This document shows, one piece after another, positions 37,219-47,908 of a stretch of DNA of 64,000 nucleotides (within the stretch, counting starts at the first letter, position 1; each line of letters begins with the position of its first letter). The stretch is from the NCBI GenBank assembly GCA_015075105.1, contig JABTUZ010000001.1, forward strand, positions 1,747,001 through 1,811,000. The letters are read 5' to 3'. Below the pieces are notes generated by a model. It saw only the letters and a list, made by a program, of their open reading frames with translations, was not told where the DNA came from and ran no database searches. Source of the stretch: Leptospiraceae bacterium (GTDB taxonomy: Bacteria > Spirochaetota > Leptospiria > Leptospirales > Leptospiraceae). A program made the position numbers and the translations under genes.

Positions 37219-37247
37219 TTGACAAATACTCTAAAAAAGAAGATAAT
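37219..37247 (+). promoter_or_regulatory. Sigma70-like promoter for the cyclase operon
   Basis: Perfect -35 box TTGACA (37219-37224), 17-base spacer, -10 box GATAAT (37242-37247, five of six). It points at the adenylate cyclase ATG at 37316 and would give a leader of about 60 bases. The best promoter match in the window. Confidence 0.7.
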
Positions 37248-37315
37248 TAGACATTTATATTACAACTAAACTTGAATTTTACACATTTTTAGTTCGATAT
37301 TGTATATATATTTAC

Positions 37316-39970
37316 ATGGAAACACTTAAACATCGCACATTCTTAAGTTTTGGGAAATCAGCCCATAAACTCTATTTTGAAAATATCTTAGATGAATTTT
37401 CAAACAAAAAAAATTCTTTTTCAGATCATGTTTCCAATTGGAGAAATAAAAAGATAAGACAAGTCCTTATAATACACGAAAAGGGGAAAGCCAATTCTTC
37501 TCTTATTGAGATTCAAAACAACTGCTCTGTCGCCGGTTTAAAAGTTATCAATTTTTTTTTAGAAGACATAAAATTTCAAGATTACTCAAAAACTTTAGAA
37601 GCAATAGAAAAAATCATATCTATCGCAAAAAATGAAAGTCTCGCACTACTTTTTTCTAACTCGGATAAAGAAGCAGTTTATCTATTTGCCGCAGGGTTGA
37701 TTTTGTATATTCGGAAAGATATTTCACCAGAACAGGCAATAAAATATGTCTCAGGAAAAGAGGTTGTCCAAAATGCAGACTCTATACTATTTGGATTTGA
37801 AAAACATATTAATAAAAATTATAAAATTCCAGAACATATATCACAATTTTTAAAAGTTGAAAAAGACACCACGGACAGTAAGTTAACTTCAAAACAGCAG
37901 GAAGAGCCAGTGAAAAAAGAAAATACTCCGAATACACAAATAACAAAGCCTAAAGAAAATTCAAAAAGTGTAATCTCCAACAAAGATATTTTTCAAGCAT
38001 CCAGATGGACAATTCAATTAAAGCTCATGTCTATTATCTCTGGAATTATTGTTTTTTCTATGTCAGGGATCATTATCTTGGCTACCTACTTTTTTAAAAA
38101 TGACAACGAGGTCAGAGTTAAAGAAAATAATATCAAGCTGACAGAAGTAATCAGTATGAAAGTAAAAACTGACTTTACAGCACTTGCAGAAAAAGCAAAT
38201 CTAATAGCGACCACAATCCGCCAAGAATTCAAGTCCAATGAACAAAAATCCTTGTTTACAGATTTATTTTTCAAGAACGATAAGGATTTGATTTCTCTCG
38301 GAATTTACAAAAAAGGTGGGAGCGGTTTAGAGCCTTCTCAAGTTGTAGTGAACACAGAATTTTTAAACGAAAACCAACTTAGTGAAAGTGATTTGAAAAA
38401 ATTAGTCAACTTGCACGGAAGTAAATTTCTGAAATCTTTCAATGGTGGAGCTGTGGTGCATAACGCAAGCCCTGGTTTTAAAATTCCAATTCTCGGAATC
38501 AGTCTTCCATTGCCTTCTGACTCGAATGAGCCAATGATTATAGTGATGTTTATTCGATTGGAAAAACTTTTGACCGCTTTCCAAGCCTCAGGGATTACAG
38601 AAACATTTATGGTGAACGACGAGGGAACTATCGTCGCGCACCCCGACAGTAAAATCGTAATGTCAGGCTCTAACTTAATTGAGAATCCGATTGTAAAAGC
38701 AATGATGACAAGCACTCTCGACAACGGACAAACCAGATTCAAGGATAAAGATGGAGTCTATAATCTTGGCTCATTCAAGAAGTTAGGAATCGCGGGAGCA
38801 GGAATTGTTTCTACTGTGTCTGAAGATAAAGCATTTGAGGCTGTTTATAATATTCAAAAAAGAAATATCTATATCATGGCTATAGCGGTCTGCTTCGCAA
38901 TTCTAATTGTATATTTTTTTGCAAGGTCAATGACTACACCAATTCAGAAACTACTCGGTGCTACAAAACAAATTGAATCCGGTGATTTTCAGGTCACGAT
39001 CCACCCTGCATCAGGAGATGAAATTGGAATACTCACCAATTCATTCATAGACATGGGTAAGGGCTTAGAAGAAAAAGAAAAAGTAAAGAGTATCCTTGGA
39101 GGTATGATTGATCCTACTGTGGTGAAAGAAGCTATGGTCGATCTCGCAGCTCTAAAAAGAGGATCAGAAAAAGAAATTACTGCGTTCTTTTCGGATGTTG
39201 CAGGGTTTTCAACCATCAGTGAGCAGCTAACCTCTGTCGAACTCGCAGCCCTTCTAAATGAATATCTAGGAGCCATGACTATAATTTTAAAATCTCACGA
39301 AGGTGTTTTGGACAAGTACATCGGTGATGCAATAGTTGCCATATTCAATGCTCCTGTGGACGTAGAAAACCATTGCCTTGCAGCAGCCAGAGCCTCCTTA
39401 GAAATGATCCAAAAATTGGACTCTCAAAGAAAGTATTGGGTCGAAAAGAATTTGTATTGCAAAGACGCTCAAGAAATGGACGTAAGAATAGGTCTAAACA
39501 CCGGGCTTGCAAAAGTCGGGTTCATGGGTACAGAAAAATTAGCTTCTTATACAATGATGGGGGACACGGTAAACCTTGCCGCAAGACTTGAAGCCGCAGG
39601 AAAAGACTATGGTGTCAATATTCTAATCAGCGAAACAGTAAACGAGAGAGTTAGAGAAGAAATGTTTACAAGAGAATTAGACCTTGTTCGTGTAAAAGGA
39701 AAAAATGAACCTGTAAGACTATACGAGTTAATTGCAAAAAGATCAGAAATCGAAAACAAAATTGCAGAGTCTGCTTTGTTGTACGAAGAAGGACTAAACC
39801 ATTATTTAAAACAAGAGTGGGACAAGGCAATAGAAAAATTATTAAAAGCCGAAAAAGTAAAAGGCAAAAAAGATAAAGCCGCACACCAGCTGATTGACAG
39901 GTGCGAGGATTACAAGAAAAACCCACCCGGAAATGACTGGGATGGAGTATTTACAAGAACACATAAATAA
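37316..39970 (+). CDS. Membrane class III adenylate cyclase with N-terminal pseudo-phosphatase-like domain
   Basis: 884 residues. Residues about 1-180 resemble a dual-specificity phosphatase fold without the catalytic Cys-Arg (ALLFSNSDKEAVYLFAAGLI, then ISPEQAIKYV). A polar linker, TM1 (about 240-262), a periplasmic Cache-like sensor, TM2 (about 520-540) and HAMP follow. The cyclase domain (about 620-800) keeps metal aspartates (FFSDVAGFS, YIGDAIVAIFNAP), substrate Lys (LDKYIGD) and Thr (ASYTMMGDTVNLAARLE) typical of ATP specificity, and the transition-state Asn/Arg. A helical tail of TPR type ends it. Makes cAMP in response to an envelope signal. First gene of a three-gene set. Confidence 0.9.
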   Translation: METLKHRTFLSFGKSAHKLYFENILDEFSNKKNSFSDHVSNWRNKKIRQVLIIHEKGKANSSLIEIQNNCSVAGLKVINFFLEDIKFQDYSKTLEAIEKIISIAKNESLALLFSNSDKEAVYLFAAGLILYIRKDISPEQAIKYVSGKEVVQNADSILFGFEKHINKNYKIPEHISQFLKVEKDTTDSKLTSKQQEEPVKKENTPNTQITKPKENSKSVISNKDIFQASRWTIQLKLMSIISGIIVFSMSGIIILATYFFKNDNEVRVKENNIKLTEVISMKVKTDFTALAEKANLIATTIRQEFKSNEQKSLFTDLFFKNDKDLISLGIYKKGGSGLEPSQVVVNTEFLNENQLSESDLKKLVNLHGSKFLKSFNGGAVVHNASPGFKIPILGISLPLPSDSNEPMIIVMFIRLEKLLTAFQASGITETFMVNDEGTIVAHPDSKIVMSGSNLIENPIVKAMMTSTLDNGQTRFKDKDGVYNLGSFKKLGIAGAGIVSTVSEDKAFEAVYNIQKRNIYIMAIAVCFAILIVYFFARSMTTPIQKLLGATKQIESGDFQVTIHPASGDEIGILTNSFIDMGKGLEEKEKVKSILGGMIDPTVVKEAMVDLAALKRGSEKEITAFFSDVAGFSTISEQLTSVELAALLNEYLGAMTIILKSHEGVLDKYIGDAIVAIFNAPVDVENHCLAAARASLEMIQKLDSQRKYWVEKNLYCKDAQEMDVRIGLNTGLAKVGFMGTEKLASYTMMGDTVNLAARLEAAGKDYGVNILISETVNERVREEMFTRELDLVRVKGKNEPVRLYELIAKRSEIENKIAESALLYEEGLNHYLKQEWDKAIEKLLKAEKVKGKKDKAAHQLIDRCEDYKKNPPGNDWDGVFTRTHK

Positions 39971-39983
39971 TTTGGAGTAGAAA

Positions 39984-42158
39984 TTGACAGCTTTTTTAAA
40001 CAATCCAAAATATGTTTCCGGTTTTCTTCTTGGAAATATCTTGATTTTCTCTGTACTTTTGTATCTGAACATGACTAAAAAAGCAAAGTCTTCCGGTGGA
40101 GAAACTGTAGCCACCATTACCTACAAAAACAAAACTATCCAGAGAAAATATGACTCACAGGTTATATGGGATGAAATCGAAAAAGACGGCCCTCTGACCA
40201 ATAGAGATACTATCAAATCTGGTGAAGGCTCGGATGCAGTCATCACCTTAAAAGACGGGACTCAAATCCAACTTGCAGAAAACAGTATGATACTCCTCGA
40301 TTTTTCAGGGAAGGACATTAATATCAATTTCGCTTACGGATCGGTTCAAGCAAAGCGTTCCGATGGTGGAGAAAAAACTTCTCTAAATATCAAGTCAGGA
40401 GATCAAACTGTGAAGCTGAATGAATCCTCTGATGTAAAGTTTGCAAAAGGACAAGACAATACTTCTTTGAGTATGGTCGTGGATAAGGGTCAAGCTACAG
40501 TCAACATTGGCGGAAAAGATCAAGTTATCGGAAAGGATCAAAAAGCCGAGCTTGGGAAAGACAAAATTGAAATTCGTCCAGTTACTCTAAAGCCTCTAAA
40601 CCCACCCGATCAGAAATTTTTTGTATCTATGAAAAAAACTGAGTCTATAAATTTTAACTGGGAAAAAGTAGAACAAAACCCTGAAGTTGTTTTAGAAGTA
40701 AGTACGAGTCCTGCATTTACCAATTTAAACGCTAAGCGAAACACAAGATCAACCGGACAAGAATTAAACTTACAAGCCGGAACTTATTACTGGAGAATTT
40801 CTACAAGAAATCCAAAAACAAAAAATTTTGACTATAGCGAGACAAGAAGACTTGCGATTATTTCTGATTCCCCTGTTCAATTATTCTCCCCTGCGAACGG
40901 CAGCAAATCTATTTACGTTACCTCTATGCCGATCATCAATTTCTCTTGGAGCAAAAGCTCCTTGGCTTCCGGGTATAAGTTAGAAATTTCACCAAGTAAA
41001 GACTTCTCTTCCAATGTAAAATCGTACGACTCGGTTTCCAATAGCATTTCATTGGAGTCCATGTCGCCCGGGGCAAATTACTGGAGAATTACAACAAAGC
41101 CCTCTCTACCCGATATATCTCCCCAACATAGCCCTGTACAAGTATTTTACTTGGAAAACAGAAAAGTCTTAGACCCGCCTATTCCTATGGGTCCTGAAAA
41201 TTATCAAAAAATCAGTCAGGCTTTTTTTGCAAAAGGGAAAGCTCTATTTCTATGGCAAGACAACCCCGAGTTCAAGAGGTTTAAAATACAAATCTCTACT
41301 GATCCCGATTTTAAAAACATAGCCTATAGCGATACTTCTTCTCAGAACTTTGTTACAGTAACAAAATCCTTAGGGCAAGGTAATTACTTTTGGAGAATCA
41401 AGGGAATCAGCTCCGATGGAAAAGAAACAGAATTTTCTTCTTTGAGAACTTTCTCCGTAACCGAAAATGAAAAATTAGAATTGTTAAATCCAAACGACAG
41501 AGCCGAATTTGATTTTTCTGAAGGGATAGAAGGAATCCAATTCTCATGGAAAAGAGCAGACCAAGCAGGAAGTTTTCTTGTAGAAATTTCCAATTCAAAA
41601 GAATTTCATAAAATTTTAGATTCCAGAACTACAATGGGGTATTCTCTATTCTACAACTTCAACAAATCAGGCGAATACTATTGGAGAGTCAAACTTGTCG
41701 AAGACAAAACAGACCTACTAATCAGTGCTCCGCGTAATATAAAAATTTTAGAAAAAATTTCTGATCCTGTGCCGATTTCTCCTAAAAATCATGATATTAT
41801 AGATATGGCACATAAAGATTCGATTACATTTTCTTGGGAAAAAATGGATCGAGCAAAATCTTATACCATAGAGGTTTTTCAAACCTCACAAAATGGTAAG
41901 AGAATAATTCTCACAGACGACACAAACTCTACCAACTACACTCTCAGAAATCTTTCCAAATTAGATGAAGGAAAATTTAGCTGGACGCTGAATGCGAATT
42001 CCATTGACAAAGGTCAGAAGAAAAGAATAGGAAATCCAGTTTCAAGTGATTTCACTATCACCTTAACCAATAAAATTAAAGAAATTAAACCTTCGGACAT
42101 CGAAATACTTTCTCCAAAAACTCAATATGTGGATCAGAATGAAAAATCAAATAAATAG
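39984..42158 (+). CDS. FecR-domain membrane protein with fibronectin-like repeats
   Basis: 724 residues from a TTG start with GGAG six bases upstream. TM helix about 12-30, so mostly periplasmic. FecR domain about 45-190 (TIKSGEGSDAVITLKDGTQIQLAENS, in two blocks), then about five repeats of roughly 100 residues with the motif NFSWEK..., YYWRI or YFWRIKG typical of FN3-like domains in Leptospira proteins. Likely a structural or signal protein of the envelope. 13 bases after the cyclase gene, and overlapping the next gene. Confidence 0.83.
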   Translation: MTAFLNNPKYVSGFLLGNILIFSVLLYLNMTKKAKSSGGETVATITYKNKTIQRKYDSQVIWDEIEKDGPLTNRDTIKSGEGSDAVITLKDGTQIQLAENSMILLDFSGKDININFAYGSVQAKRSDGGEKTSLNIKSGDQTVKLNESSDVKFAKGQDNTSLSMVVDKGQATVNIGGKDQVIGKDQKAELGKDKIEIRPVTLKPLNPPDQKFFVSMKKTESINFNWEKVEQNPEVVLEVSTSPAFTNLNAKRNTRSTGQELNLQAGTYYWRISTRNPKTKNFDYSETRRLAIISDSPVQLFSPANGSKSIYVTSMPIINFSWSKSSLASGYKLEISPSKDFSSNVKSYDSVSNSISLESMSPGANYWRITTKPSLPDISPQHSPVQVFYLENRKVLDPPIPMGPENYQKISQAFFAKGKALFLWQDNPEFKRFKIQISTDPDFKNIAYSDTSSQNFVTVTKSLGQGNYFWRIKGISSDGKETEFSSLRTFSVTENEKLELLNPNDRAEFDFSEGIEGIQFSWKRADQAGSFLVEISNSKEFHKILDSRTTMGYSLFYNFNKSGEYYWRVKLVEDKTDLLISAPRNIKILEKISDPVPISPKNHDIIDMAHKDSITFSWEKMDRAKSYTIEVFQTSQNGKRIILTDDTNSTNYTLRNLSKLDEGKFSWTLNANSIDKGQKKRIGNPVSSDFTITLTNKIKEIKPSDIEILSPKTQYVDQNEKSNK

Positions 42159-43701
42159 ATTGCCCTACTTTTTTCTTCGTTTAATTCTAGTTATTTTTAT
42201 TTTTTGGACAAATATACTTAGATCCGAAACAGAAAAACAATTCTTAGAATGGAAGCCGATAGAAGGAGCTTACGCTTACAAGGTAGAGGTAAGAGACCAA
42301 TCAAAGAAAATTATTATCGAAAAAATAATTAAGACAAACAAGATAGATATATCCCTAAGTACAGGAAATTACGAGCATAGAATCGGAGTTCTGAATAAAT
42401 TTTCAAAAGTAATCGGCTACTCCAACTGGAACCCAATCAGTGTAGTAGTTGCAATTGCACCATTTATCGAAACAAAAAAGAAGATCCTATCCAAAAAAGG
42501 TGATGAAGAGTTTGAATTTTCCATAGGTGGGAAATATTTTTTTGAAGAAACAAAGGTGAAACTTGCAAGTGACCTTGAAACAATTCAGGTTAATAAAACA
42601 GAAGTATCTTCTGACGGAAAAAATTTAAAAATTTTCGTAAACTTAAAAAATTCTAAACCGGGTGCCTACGATCTTATATTAGAAAATCCCAAAAATAAAA
42701 TCTCTAAAAAAACAAAGTTTTTTTTAGTTCAATCTGGAGAGAAACTAACCAAAGAAGAAGAAAAGCTACTTGCACAAGAGTCCAAAGTTGAAGAAACCGA
42801 TCCATCCAAAGCTACTGTAAATTATAAAAAATCTTTCTGGGGTGCAATGTGGAGGTCTGCCATACTACCTGGCTGGGGGCTTATATATGGAGGGGAAGAA
42901 ACCAAAGGGTACGCATATATGGGCCTTTTTGCAGCGTCTATACTGAATGTGTATGTAAAAAGAAAAGAAGCAGTCAGACAAGGGAGATTGTACACAGATA
43001 AGCAATACGAGGACTATGCAGGTCAAATTTTTCCCAGTATTGCAACAAACTATCCATGGCCGGTTGGACTCACTCTTCACAATTATCATCAATCCCAATA
43101 CTCCCAATATAAAAATAGATACAATGAGTCTTTAAGAATTGCAGGTGGGTTGTATCTACTCCAATTTATTCACTCACTGTATTCAGCAAGAAATTACGAC
43201 AAAAGAATGTGGAGCGTACTATGGAGGGCAGCATTTCTGCCCGGTTGGGGACAATTAGAAGCTGGAAATAAAAAAACAGGGTATTCGTATTTAACTCTAT
43301 TTACCTTTTCAGTTGTAAATTTTTTAGTGCAAACAGAAAAACTGCAAATAGAAAAATCTTCCTACAACAACAACCTAACTACGAGTTTTGGAGTGGGATT
43401 GCTCGCAAACCAATACAGTCTTTCCTATCTAATGGAAAAAAAGTTTCAATCCCATCTCCACAGGGCAGAAAGAATTTACCACCAATCTATAAATATTGTT
43501 GCAGCCATTTATGGAATCCAACTACTGCATTCTTTTTTTACCGGGAACGCGTATGAAAATACAACACTATCCGAATACACCCCCGGTAAAATTATATCAG
43601 CCGGACTTGTGTTTTCAGCAGTTCCTTCTTTTCAGACAAATAAATTTCTACCCAATGAATCTAAGTTAGATTACAATGTAATGATGCTTTTTACATTCTA
43701 A
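42127..43701 (+). CDS. Envelope protein with duplicated DUF5683-like membrane segment
   Basis: 524 residues. Signal-like helix at about 12-30, then an FN3-like region (WKPIEGAYAYKVEVRD) and an IPT-like one, then two copies of a hydrophobic block WRSAILPGWGLIYGGEETKG and WRAAFLPGWGQLEAGNKKTG, each followed by a membrane helix. PGWGQ blocks of this type mark DUF5683 proteins. The ATG at 42127 overlaps the FecR gene by 32 bases; the ATG at 42139 is an alternative. Function unknown; probably works with the FecR protein. Confidence 0.75.
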   Translation: MWIRMKNQINRLPYFFLRLILVIFIFWTNILRSETEKQFLEWKPIEGAYAYKVEVRDQSKKIIIEKIIKTNKIDISLSTGNYEHRIGVLNKFSKVIGYSNWNPISVVVAIAPFIETKKKILSKKGDEEFEFSIGGKYFFEETKVKLASDLETIQVNKTEVSSDGKNLKIFVNLKNSKPGAYDLILENPKNKISKKTKFFLVQSGEKLTKEEEKLLAQESKVEETDPSKATVNYKKSFWGAMWRSAILPGWGLIYGGEETKGYAYMGLFAASILNVYVKRKEAVRQGRLYTDKQYEDYAGQIFPSIATNYPWPVGLTLHNYHQSQYSQYKNRYNESLRIAGGLYLLQFIHSLYSARNYDKRMWSVLWRAAFLPGWGQLEAGNKKTGYSYLTLFTFSVVNFLVQTEKLQIEKSSYNNNLTTSFGVGLLANQYSLSYLMEKKFQSHLHRAERIYHQSINIVAAIYGIQLLHSFFTGNAYENTTLSEYTPGKIISAGLVFSAVPSFQTNKFLPNESKLDYNVMMLFTF

Positions 43702-43702
43702 A

Positions 43703-44530
43703 TTAACACGCTTGAGTTTTTTTTCTGATTTCTACAACATTTGTTTTAGGAAGTTTCTTGGAAAGAGTGTCTATCCGATTCTGATCTTCCAAAGAAATTG
43801 CTCTATAATAAATGCTTTTATTGGAAAGCCAAAGAAGCTCAAACTTTAACGCACCTTCGATCCCTTCCTCTGCCGTGTCTTGGTTTAGAGCATCCGGACA
43901 TGCAAAGCATACCTTTCTTGTTTCAAATCCGTCGAGTAATCCTTTTGGAATTTTTCTTAGAAACTCTAACGAGTCAATCCCTACCCCACCTCCAATAAAG
44001 GCAGACTTTCCTTTTTCTTTGACTTTTTCCAATATGGAAACAGAGATTTGAAATACTTTATCGCTATTGACTTGATTTCTCTCAAAACCGATAGACTCTG
44101 TTAAGTCTCCCCTACCAATAACAATTCCATCTAACGCATCAAAATAAGAGCTTTCTACGATCTCTTCTAAATTTTGAAATGCTTGAATCGTTTCGATGTT
44201 GATAAGAAACTGAATCCTTGAAGATTCGTCTTTTGGAAAAAAAGTTTGAATCGAATTTATATATTTCTTTAAAGCAAAAGAAGACTCAACCATTGGAGCG
44301 ACCAAACTCTGAACTCCAAGATTTCTAGCATCGTGTATATCTCGAATTGCCTCGCACCCGCCGATTTTTAAAGTCAACTCAACGCCGGAAACCATGGCAA
44401 TTTCTTTCAGCCTCATTAGTTCTTCAATTCTAACTCCCTCGGCTTCAAATTCTGCTTTTACACCGGTGACTCCAAAATTTTCTTTCAAATTTTTTAAAAT
44501 CTTGGTCATTTCGAGTTCTAGGTTATTCAT
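43703..44530 (-). CDS. HpcH/HpaI aldolase or citrate lyase family protein
   Basis: 275 residues, beta/alpha barrel of the phosphoenolpyruvate/pyruvate superfamily. Visible blocks: VTGVKAEFEAEG, LTLKIGGCEAIRDI, SLVAPMVESSFALKKY, LINIETIQAFQN with a metal Glu, and DGIVIGRGDLTESIG with a metal Asp. Members cleave or form C-C bonds of 2-oxo acids. The exact substrate is not clear; the Arg/His catalytic base typical of HpaI is not obvious. AAGGA precedes the ATG. Convergent with the envelope protein gene. Confidence 0.8.
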   Translation of the reverse strand: MNNLELEMTKILKNLKENFGVTGVKAEFEAEGVRIEELMRLKEIAMVSGVELTLKIGGCEAIRDIHDARNLGVQSLVAPMVESSFALKKYINSIQTFFPKDESSRIQFLINIETIQAFQNLEEIVESSYFDALDGIVIGRGDLTESIGFERNQVNSDKVFQISVSILEKVKEKGKSAFIGGGVGIDSLEFLRKIPKGLLDGFETRKVCFACPDALNQDTAEEGIEGALKFELLWLSNKSIYYRAISLEDQNRIDTLSKKLPKTNVVEIRKKTQAC

Positions 44531-44903
44531 AGAGTTTTCCTTATACGTTATGTTCCAATTGTCGGAATCTTTTATAAAATCTGTACGGATTTGTAAGAAT
44601 TCAGGCTTGAAAATTTATAAGAAAATAGTCAAACCACGGTTCTTTACAAAATACGGTATTTTCTACCAATAGAATAAAGTATATAAAAAAGTACAATTGA
44701 ATTTTCAAAAAGCCTTCTTTATAGATTTTTTCAAGGTCTTCTCAAATTTCTAATTTTTTCTATTTGACTTATGCAAGTTTTTATTTTCTTATTTCATTAG
44801 GTCTTTCAGATTTTTTATTCTTTCAAGACTTTTATTTTAACCGATGCAATTTGTAACCCTTTAATTGGATTTTAGGCAGACTCAAATCATATAGGAGCAA
44901 TTC
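44531..44903. other. Divergent intergenic region, no gene seen
   Basis: 373 bases, very A/T-rich, between the HpcH/HpaI and ferredoxin genes. It must carry two promoters. TTGACT at 44764 and at about 44632 (minus strand) are possible -35 boxes, but no clear -10 partner. No tRNA, repeat unit or hairpin found. Confidence 0.4.
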
Positions 44904-45134
44904 TTGGACGAAAATCAAAATAACGAAAAATACATCATCTCGTATATGCGACCCAAAAGAGTTTGTCTTTGCAAAGACGTTAGCGAATCCGAACTGGTTG
45001 AGGCTGTCCATTCAGGCTGCGATACTTTTGAAAAGTTAGTAGAAAAAACAAGGGCTACAACAGGTTGCGGATCTTGTGCAAAATCAGTAATAGCTATTTT
45101 AGAAAGAGAGCTACAAAAACTAATCATAAAATGA
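44904..45134 (+). CDS. BFD-type [2Fe-2S] ferredoxin domain protein
   Basis: 76 residues from a TTG with AGGAG seven bases upstream. The BFD-like domain is clear: VCLCKDVSESELVEAVHSG, then TRATTGCGSCAKSV, giving Cys-x-Cys and Cys-x2-Cys for a [2Fe-2S] cluster. Such proteins pass electrons, for example for iron release from bacterioferritin, or serve as subunits of redox enzymes. The stop overlaps the ATG of the reductase gene by four bases. Confidence 0.88.
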   Translation: MDENQNNEKYIISYMRPKRVCLCKDVSESELVEAVHSGCDTFEKLVEKTRATTGCGSCAKSVIAILERELQKLIIK

Positions 45135-45775
45135 AGCCATTTCTATTCATTAATATGGCAATGACGTTAGACGGAAAGGTTTCAAGACCAGATGGAAAAT
45201 GGTATGGTCTGAACACAATATCAGATAAGAAAAAAATGGATACAATCCGAGCCAAAGCCGATGCCATTATTGTCGGAAAATCATCAATCTTAAATGATGA
45301 CCCTGTAGTTACAATACGTTATACATATTGTCCTAAACCTCCAAGACCTATTATTCTTTTACAAAAGAGCACTCTTCCCAAAAACAGAAAAATTTTTTCT
45401 ACCAATCCGATCATTTTTTGCACGGTACAGAACTATTCTAAAATTCAAGATGAATTAGGAGACGTATCAGAAATACATTGTATTTCAGACAGCTCTGCAA
45501 TTTCTCCGATTTTAGTAATTGAAAAATTGGTAGGTCTCAATTATCAAAAAATTTTATTAGAGGGAGGACCAAAACTAAATTATTCATTTTTAGCCGAAGA
45601 CTTAGTTGATAAATTGTACGTGACTATTGTGCCATTTATCATTGGGAAAAATACACTTCCAGCAATTGTAGATGGAAGCAGTGAATTTACAAACTTTGAT
45701 AAAAAAAAATGGAAACTAATTTCAGTCGAAAAAGAAAAAGAGGAAATCTTCCTTGAATACGAAAAAATTTTCTAA
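45131..45775 (+). CDS. RibD C-terminal-like pyrimidine reductase
   Basis: 214 residues from the ATG at 45131; the longer upstream frame would run into the ferredoxin gene. RibD_C/DHFR-like fold: [52 protein letters not shown] and [11 protein letters not shown]. Related to the reductase of riboflavin synthesis (5-amino-6-ribosylamino uracil phosphate) but without a deaminase domain. Coupled to the BFD gene by ATGA, which may mean a shared redox role. Four-base 3' overlap with the topoisomerase B gene. Confidence 0.87.
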   Translation: MKPFLFINMAMTLDGKVSRPDGKWYGLNTISDKKKMDTIRAKADAIIVGKSSILNDDPVVTIRYTYCPKPPRPIILLQKSTLPKNRKIFSTNPIIFCTVQNYSKIQDELGDVSEIHCISDSSAISPILVIEKLVGLNYQKILLEGGPKLNYSFLAEDLVDKLYVTIVPFIIGKNTLPAIVDGSSEFTNFDKKKWKLISVEKEKEEIFLEYEKIF

Positions 45776-47904
45776 TCCTGAATCGTACTCATCGCATACT
45801 CAGAAATAGCATTTCTTCTTTCTTCTGCAAAATCTTTATGAAACCACAAATTCTGAATTTTGGAAGCGCTCTTTTTACTTGTGAGTGTAATCTTAGTCAT
45901 ACACTCATTGACAGCAAACTTCATTGCTTCTTTGCCTGTTTCCCCAAGCCCCTTGTTTCTTTTTTTTCTGGTAATTTCGGCTCCTTCTTTTTTCACCCTT
46001 GCAACAAGTGAATTGTAATCTTTATCATCTATGCAAAACTCGGTACTTTTCTTTCCATCTTTCCACTTAACGTCCACTTCATATAATGGTGCTGAAGAAA
46101 TATGGATAAATCCTAATTCAAATAACTCAGGCCAATATTCATAAAAAAAAGATAGCATGAGTGATCGAATTGCGTATCCGTCAAAGTCTGCATCCGTAAT
46201 AATACTCACTTTTGAATAATTCAACTCACGAATCGATTTTACTTTTTCGTTCAATGGCAATCCCAAAATTGCAACGATATTTTTCAACTCTTCGTTTGCA
46301 AGCGCCTTCGCAAGACTCATCCCTTTACAATTCATTGGTTTTCCACGCAATGGAAATAAACCGTGAATCTTTGGATTTCTCGCAGGTCTAAGCCCTGCAA
46401 TTGCAGAATCCCCCTCGGCAACAAACAACACTCTCCCGAATTCATCGGACCTACCTGTAGGTGGCATCAACTTTGGAATATTATTTCGAGACGCTTTCCT
46501 AAGTCCTCTTTGTGCATCTTCAAACTCCTTCATTTGAGTTCTTTTTTCCATCTGGAGTTTTACTTCTTCCAATAGGTCTGTTTTTTTTATCAGCTTGTCT
46601 AAATGCTTATCTACAGATTTTCGAATATCCTCATTTAAGTCGTTGATCAAATACGACTTATCTTGAGACTTAAAACGCGGGTTTAAAATTCTAAGATTCA
46701 CATACATGTGAAAGCAATTTCTGACATCGTTTCTTGTACACTGAGTTTTTAACTTTTTTTCTAAGGACACAATCTGCGTTTTTTTTCTAATTTCATCACA
46801 AACACGATTTTCAAGATATTCGATTGCAGAACCACCCTGAACCGCAAAGATAGAATTCACCCAAGTCAGAGTTTTATTCTGTCCAATTACAAAATAGGTT
46901 TCTAAATTCATTTGAGATTGAGCCGATGGATCGCTATAGTCCATCTTGTAGAAAGTAAGATCGGATTGCTGGAAAATTTCCTCTAACCCTTTTTTAAACT
47001 TGAACTTTTCAGTTTTCCCTTTGAAAATTAATTGAACTTCAAGACCCGGGTTTGTCATTGCAATATCTTGCAAATATTGCCTAAGAAGATCTACATTAAA
47101 AGATGTATCGAGATTATTAAAGTATTTTGAATTCAATTCAAACTCAACTGTTGTACCGTGGCTCGCACCGTTTGTAGACTTAACGATTTCAATCATATTA
47201 TTTTTTTGCATGATCGGATCTAACTTAGCAAAATGCTCCGGTTTTAGTGAAGGACAGTCTTTGAAGTTTCCATGCTCATCAAAATATAAATATATTTTTT
47301 CTAATTCATCTGGAGAAAATTTAAAAGATCGCAAAACCTTTCTTACTTCATCTGTAATAGTAAAAAGTTTAGAATATAAACTCTTGTTATTTTCTGTCTT
47401 AACTTTAAAATGTGTAGCAACCATTCTAACAAGGGAAATCCCTACTCCATTCTGACCTGCAACATGGTCTTCCTTCACCTTATCATCAAAATTTTCTCCA
47501 TACATCAAATGCAAAAAAACACCTTCTGCATTCTTGGCAGGAATACCTCTGCCATTATCGGTTACTGAAATCCTCTTTTGATCTACAGAGAGTGCAATAA
47601 TCAACTTAGACATTTTCTCTTTGTCCGGTATGGTTTTATCGTTTTGATTTTTCCTGTATTCATCTACTGCATTCATACAGGCTTCATCCAAACACTTCAA
47701 CTTGGCTGGAATATCACTTAACTCTTCATGGGATATTTGGTATTTTCCTTCGGAATCTTTCTTAAAAAAATGTTGCTCAAATGTTGACATAGAGTTTTGC
47801 CCAAGCCACATTCCAGTCCTCATTCGAACGTGCTCTACATTAGAAAGTTTTTTAAAATTTCTTTCTCCACTGGATGATTTTGTATTCTTCTTTTCTTCTT
47901 TCAT
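45772..47904 (-). CDS. Type IIA DNA topoisomerase, ATPase (B) subunit, T4/eukaryote-like
   Basis: 710 residues. GHKL ATPase with [22 protein letters not shown] and [13 protein letters not shown]; transducer; TOPRIM with [20 protein letters not shown] and [15 protein letters not shown]. The motif [17 protein letters not shown] resembles YGVFPLRGKILNV of eukaryotic topoisomerase II and phage T4 gp39 more than the gyrase/ParE EGDSAGGSA form. Works with the gene at 47909 (4 bases apart) as an A2B2 enzyme that passes DNA duplexes. Probably in addition to chromosomal gyrase; name parE would be a guess. Confidence 0.85.
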   Translation of the reverse strand: MKEEKKNTKSSSGERNFKKLSNVEHVRMRTGMWLGQNSMSTFEQHFFKKDSEGKYQISHEELSDIPAKLKCLDEACMNAVDEYRKNQNDKTIPDKEKMSKLIIALSVDQKRISVTDNGRGIPAKNAEGVFLHLMYGENFDDKVKEDHVAGQNGVGISLVRMVATHFKVKTENNKSLYSKLFTITDEVRKVLRSFKFSPDELEKIYLYFDEHGNFKDCPSLKPEHFAKLDPIMQKNNMIEIVKSTNGASHGTTVEFELNSKYFNNLDTSFNVDLLRQYLQDIAMTNPGLEVQLIFKGKTEKFKFKKGLEEIFQQSDLTFYKMDYSDPSAQSQMNLETYFVIGQNKTLTWVNSIFAVQGGSAIEYLENRVCDEIRKKTQIVSLEKKLKTQCTRNDVRNCFHMYVNLRILNPRFKSQDKSYLINDLNEDIRKSVDKHLDKLIKKTDLLEEVKLQMEKRTQMKEFEDAQRGLRKASRNNIPKLMPPTGRSDEFGRVLFVAEGDSAIAGLRPARNPKIHGLFPLRGKPMNCKGMSLAKALANEELKNIVAILGLPLNEKVKSIRELNYSKVSIITDADFDGYAIRSLMLSFFYEYWPELFELGFIHISSAPLYEVDVKWKDGKKSTEFCIDDKDYNSLVARVKKEGAEITRKKRNKGLGETGKEAMKFAVNECMTKITLTSKKSASKIQNLWFHKDFAEERRNAISEYAMSTIQD

Positions 47905-47908
47905 GCTA

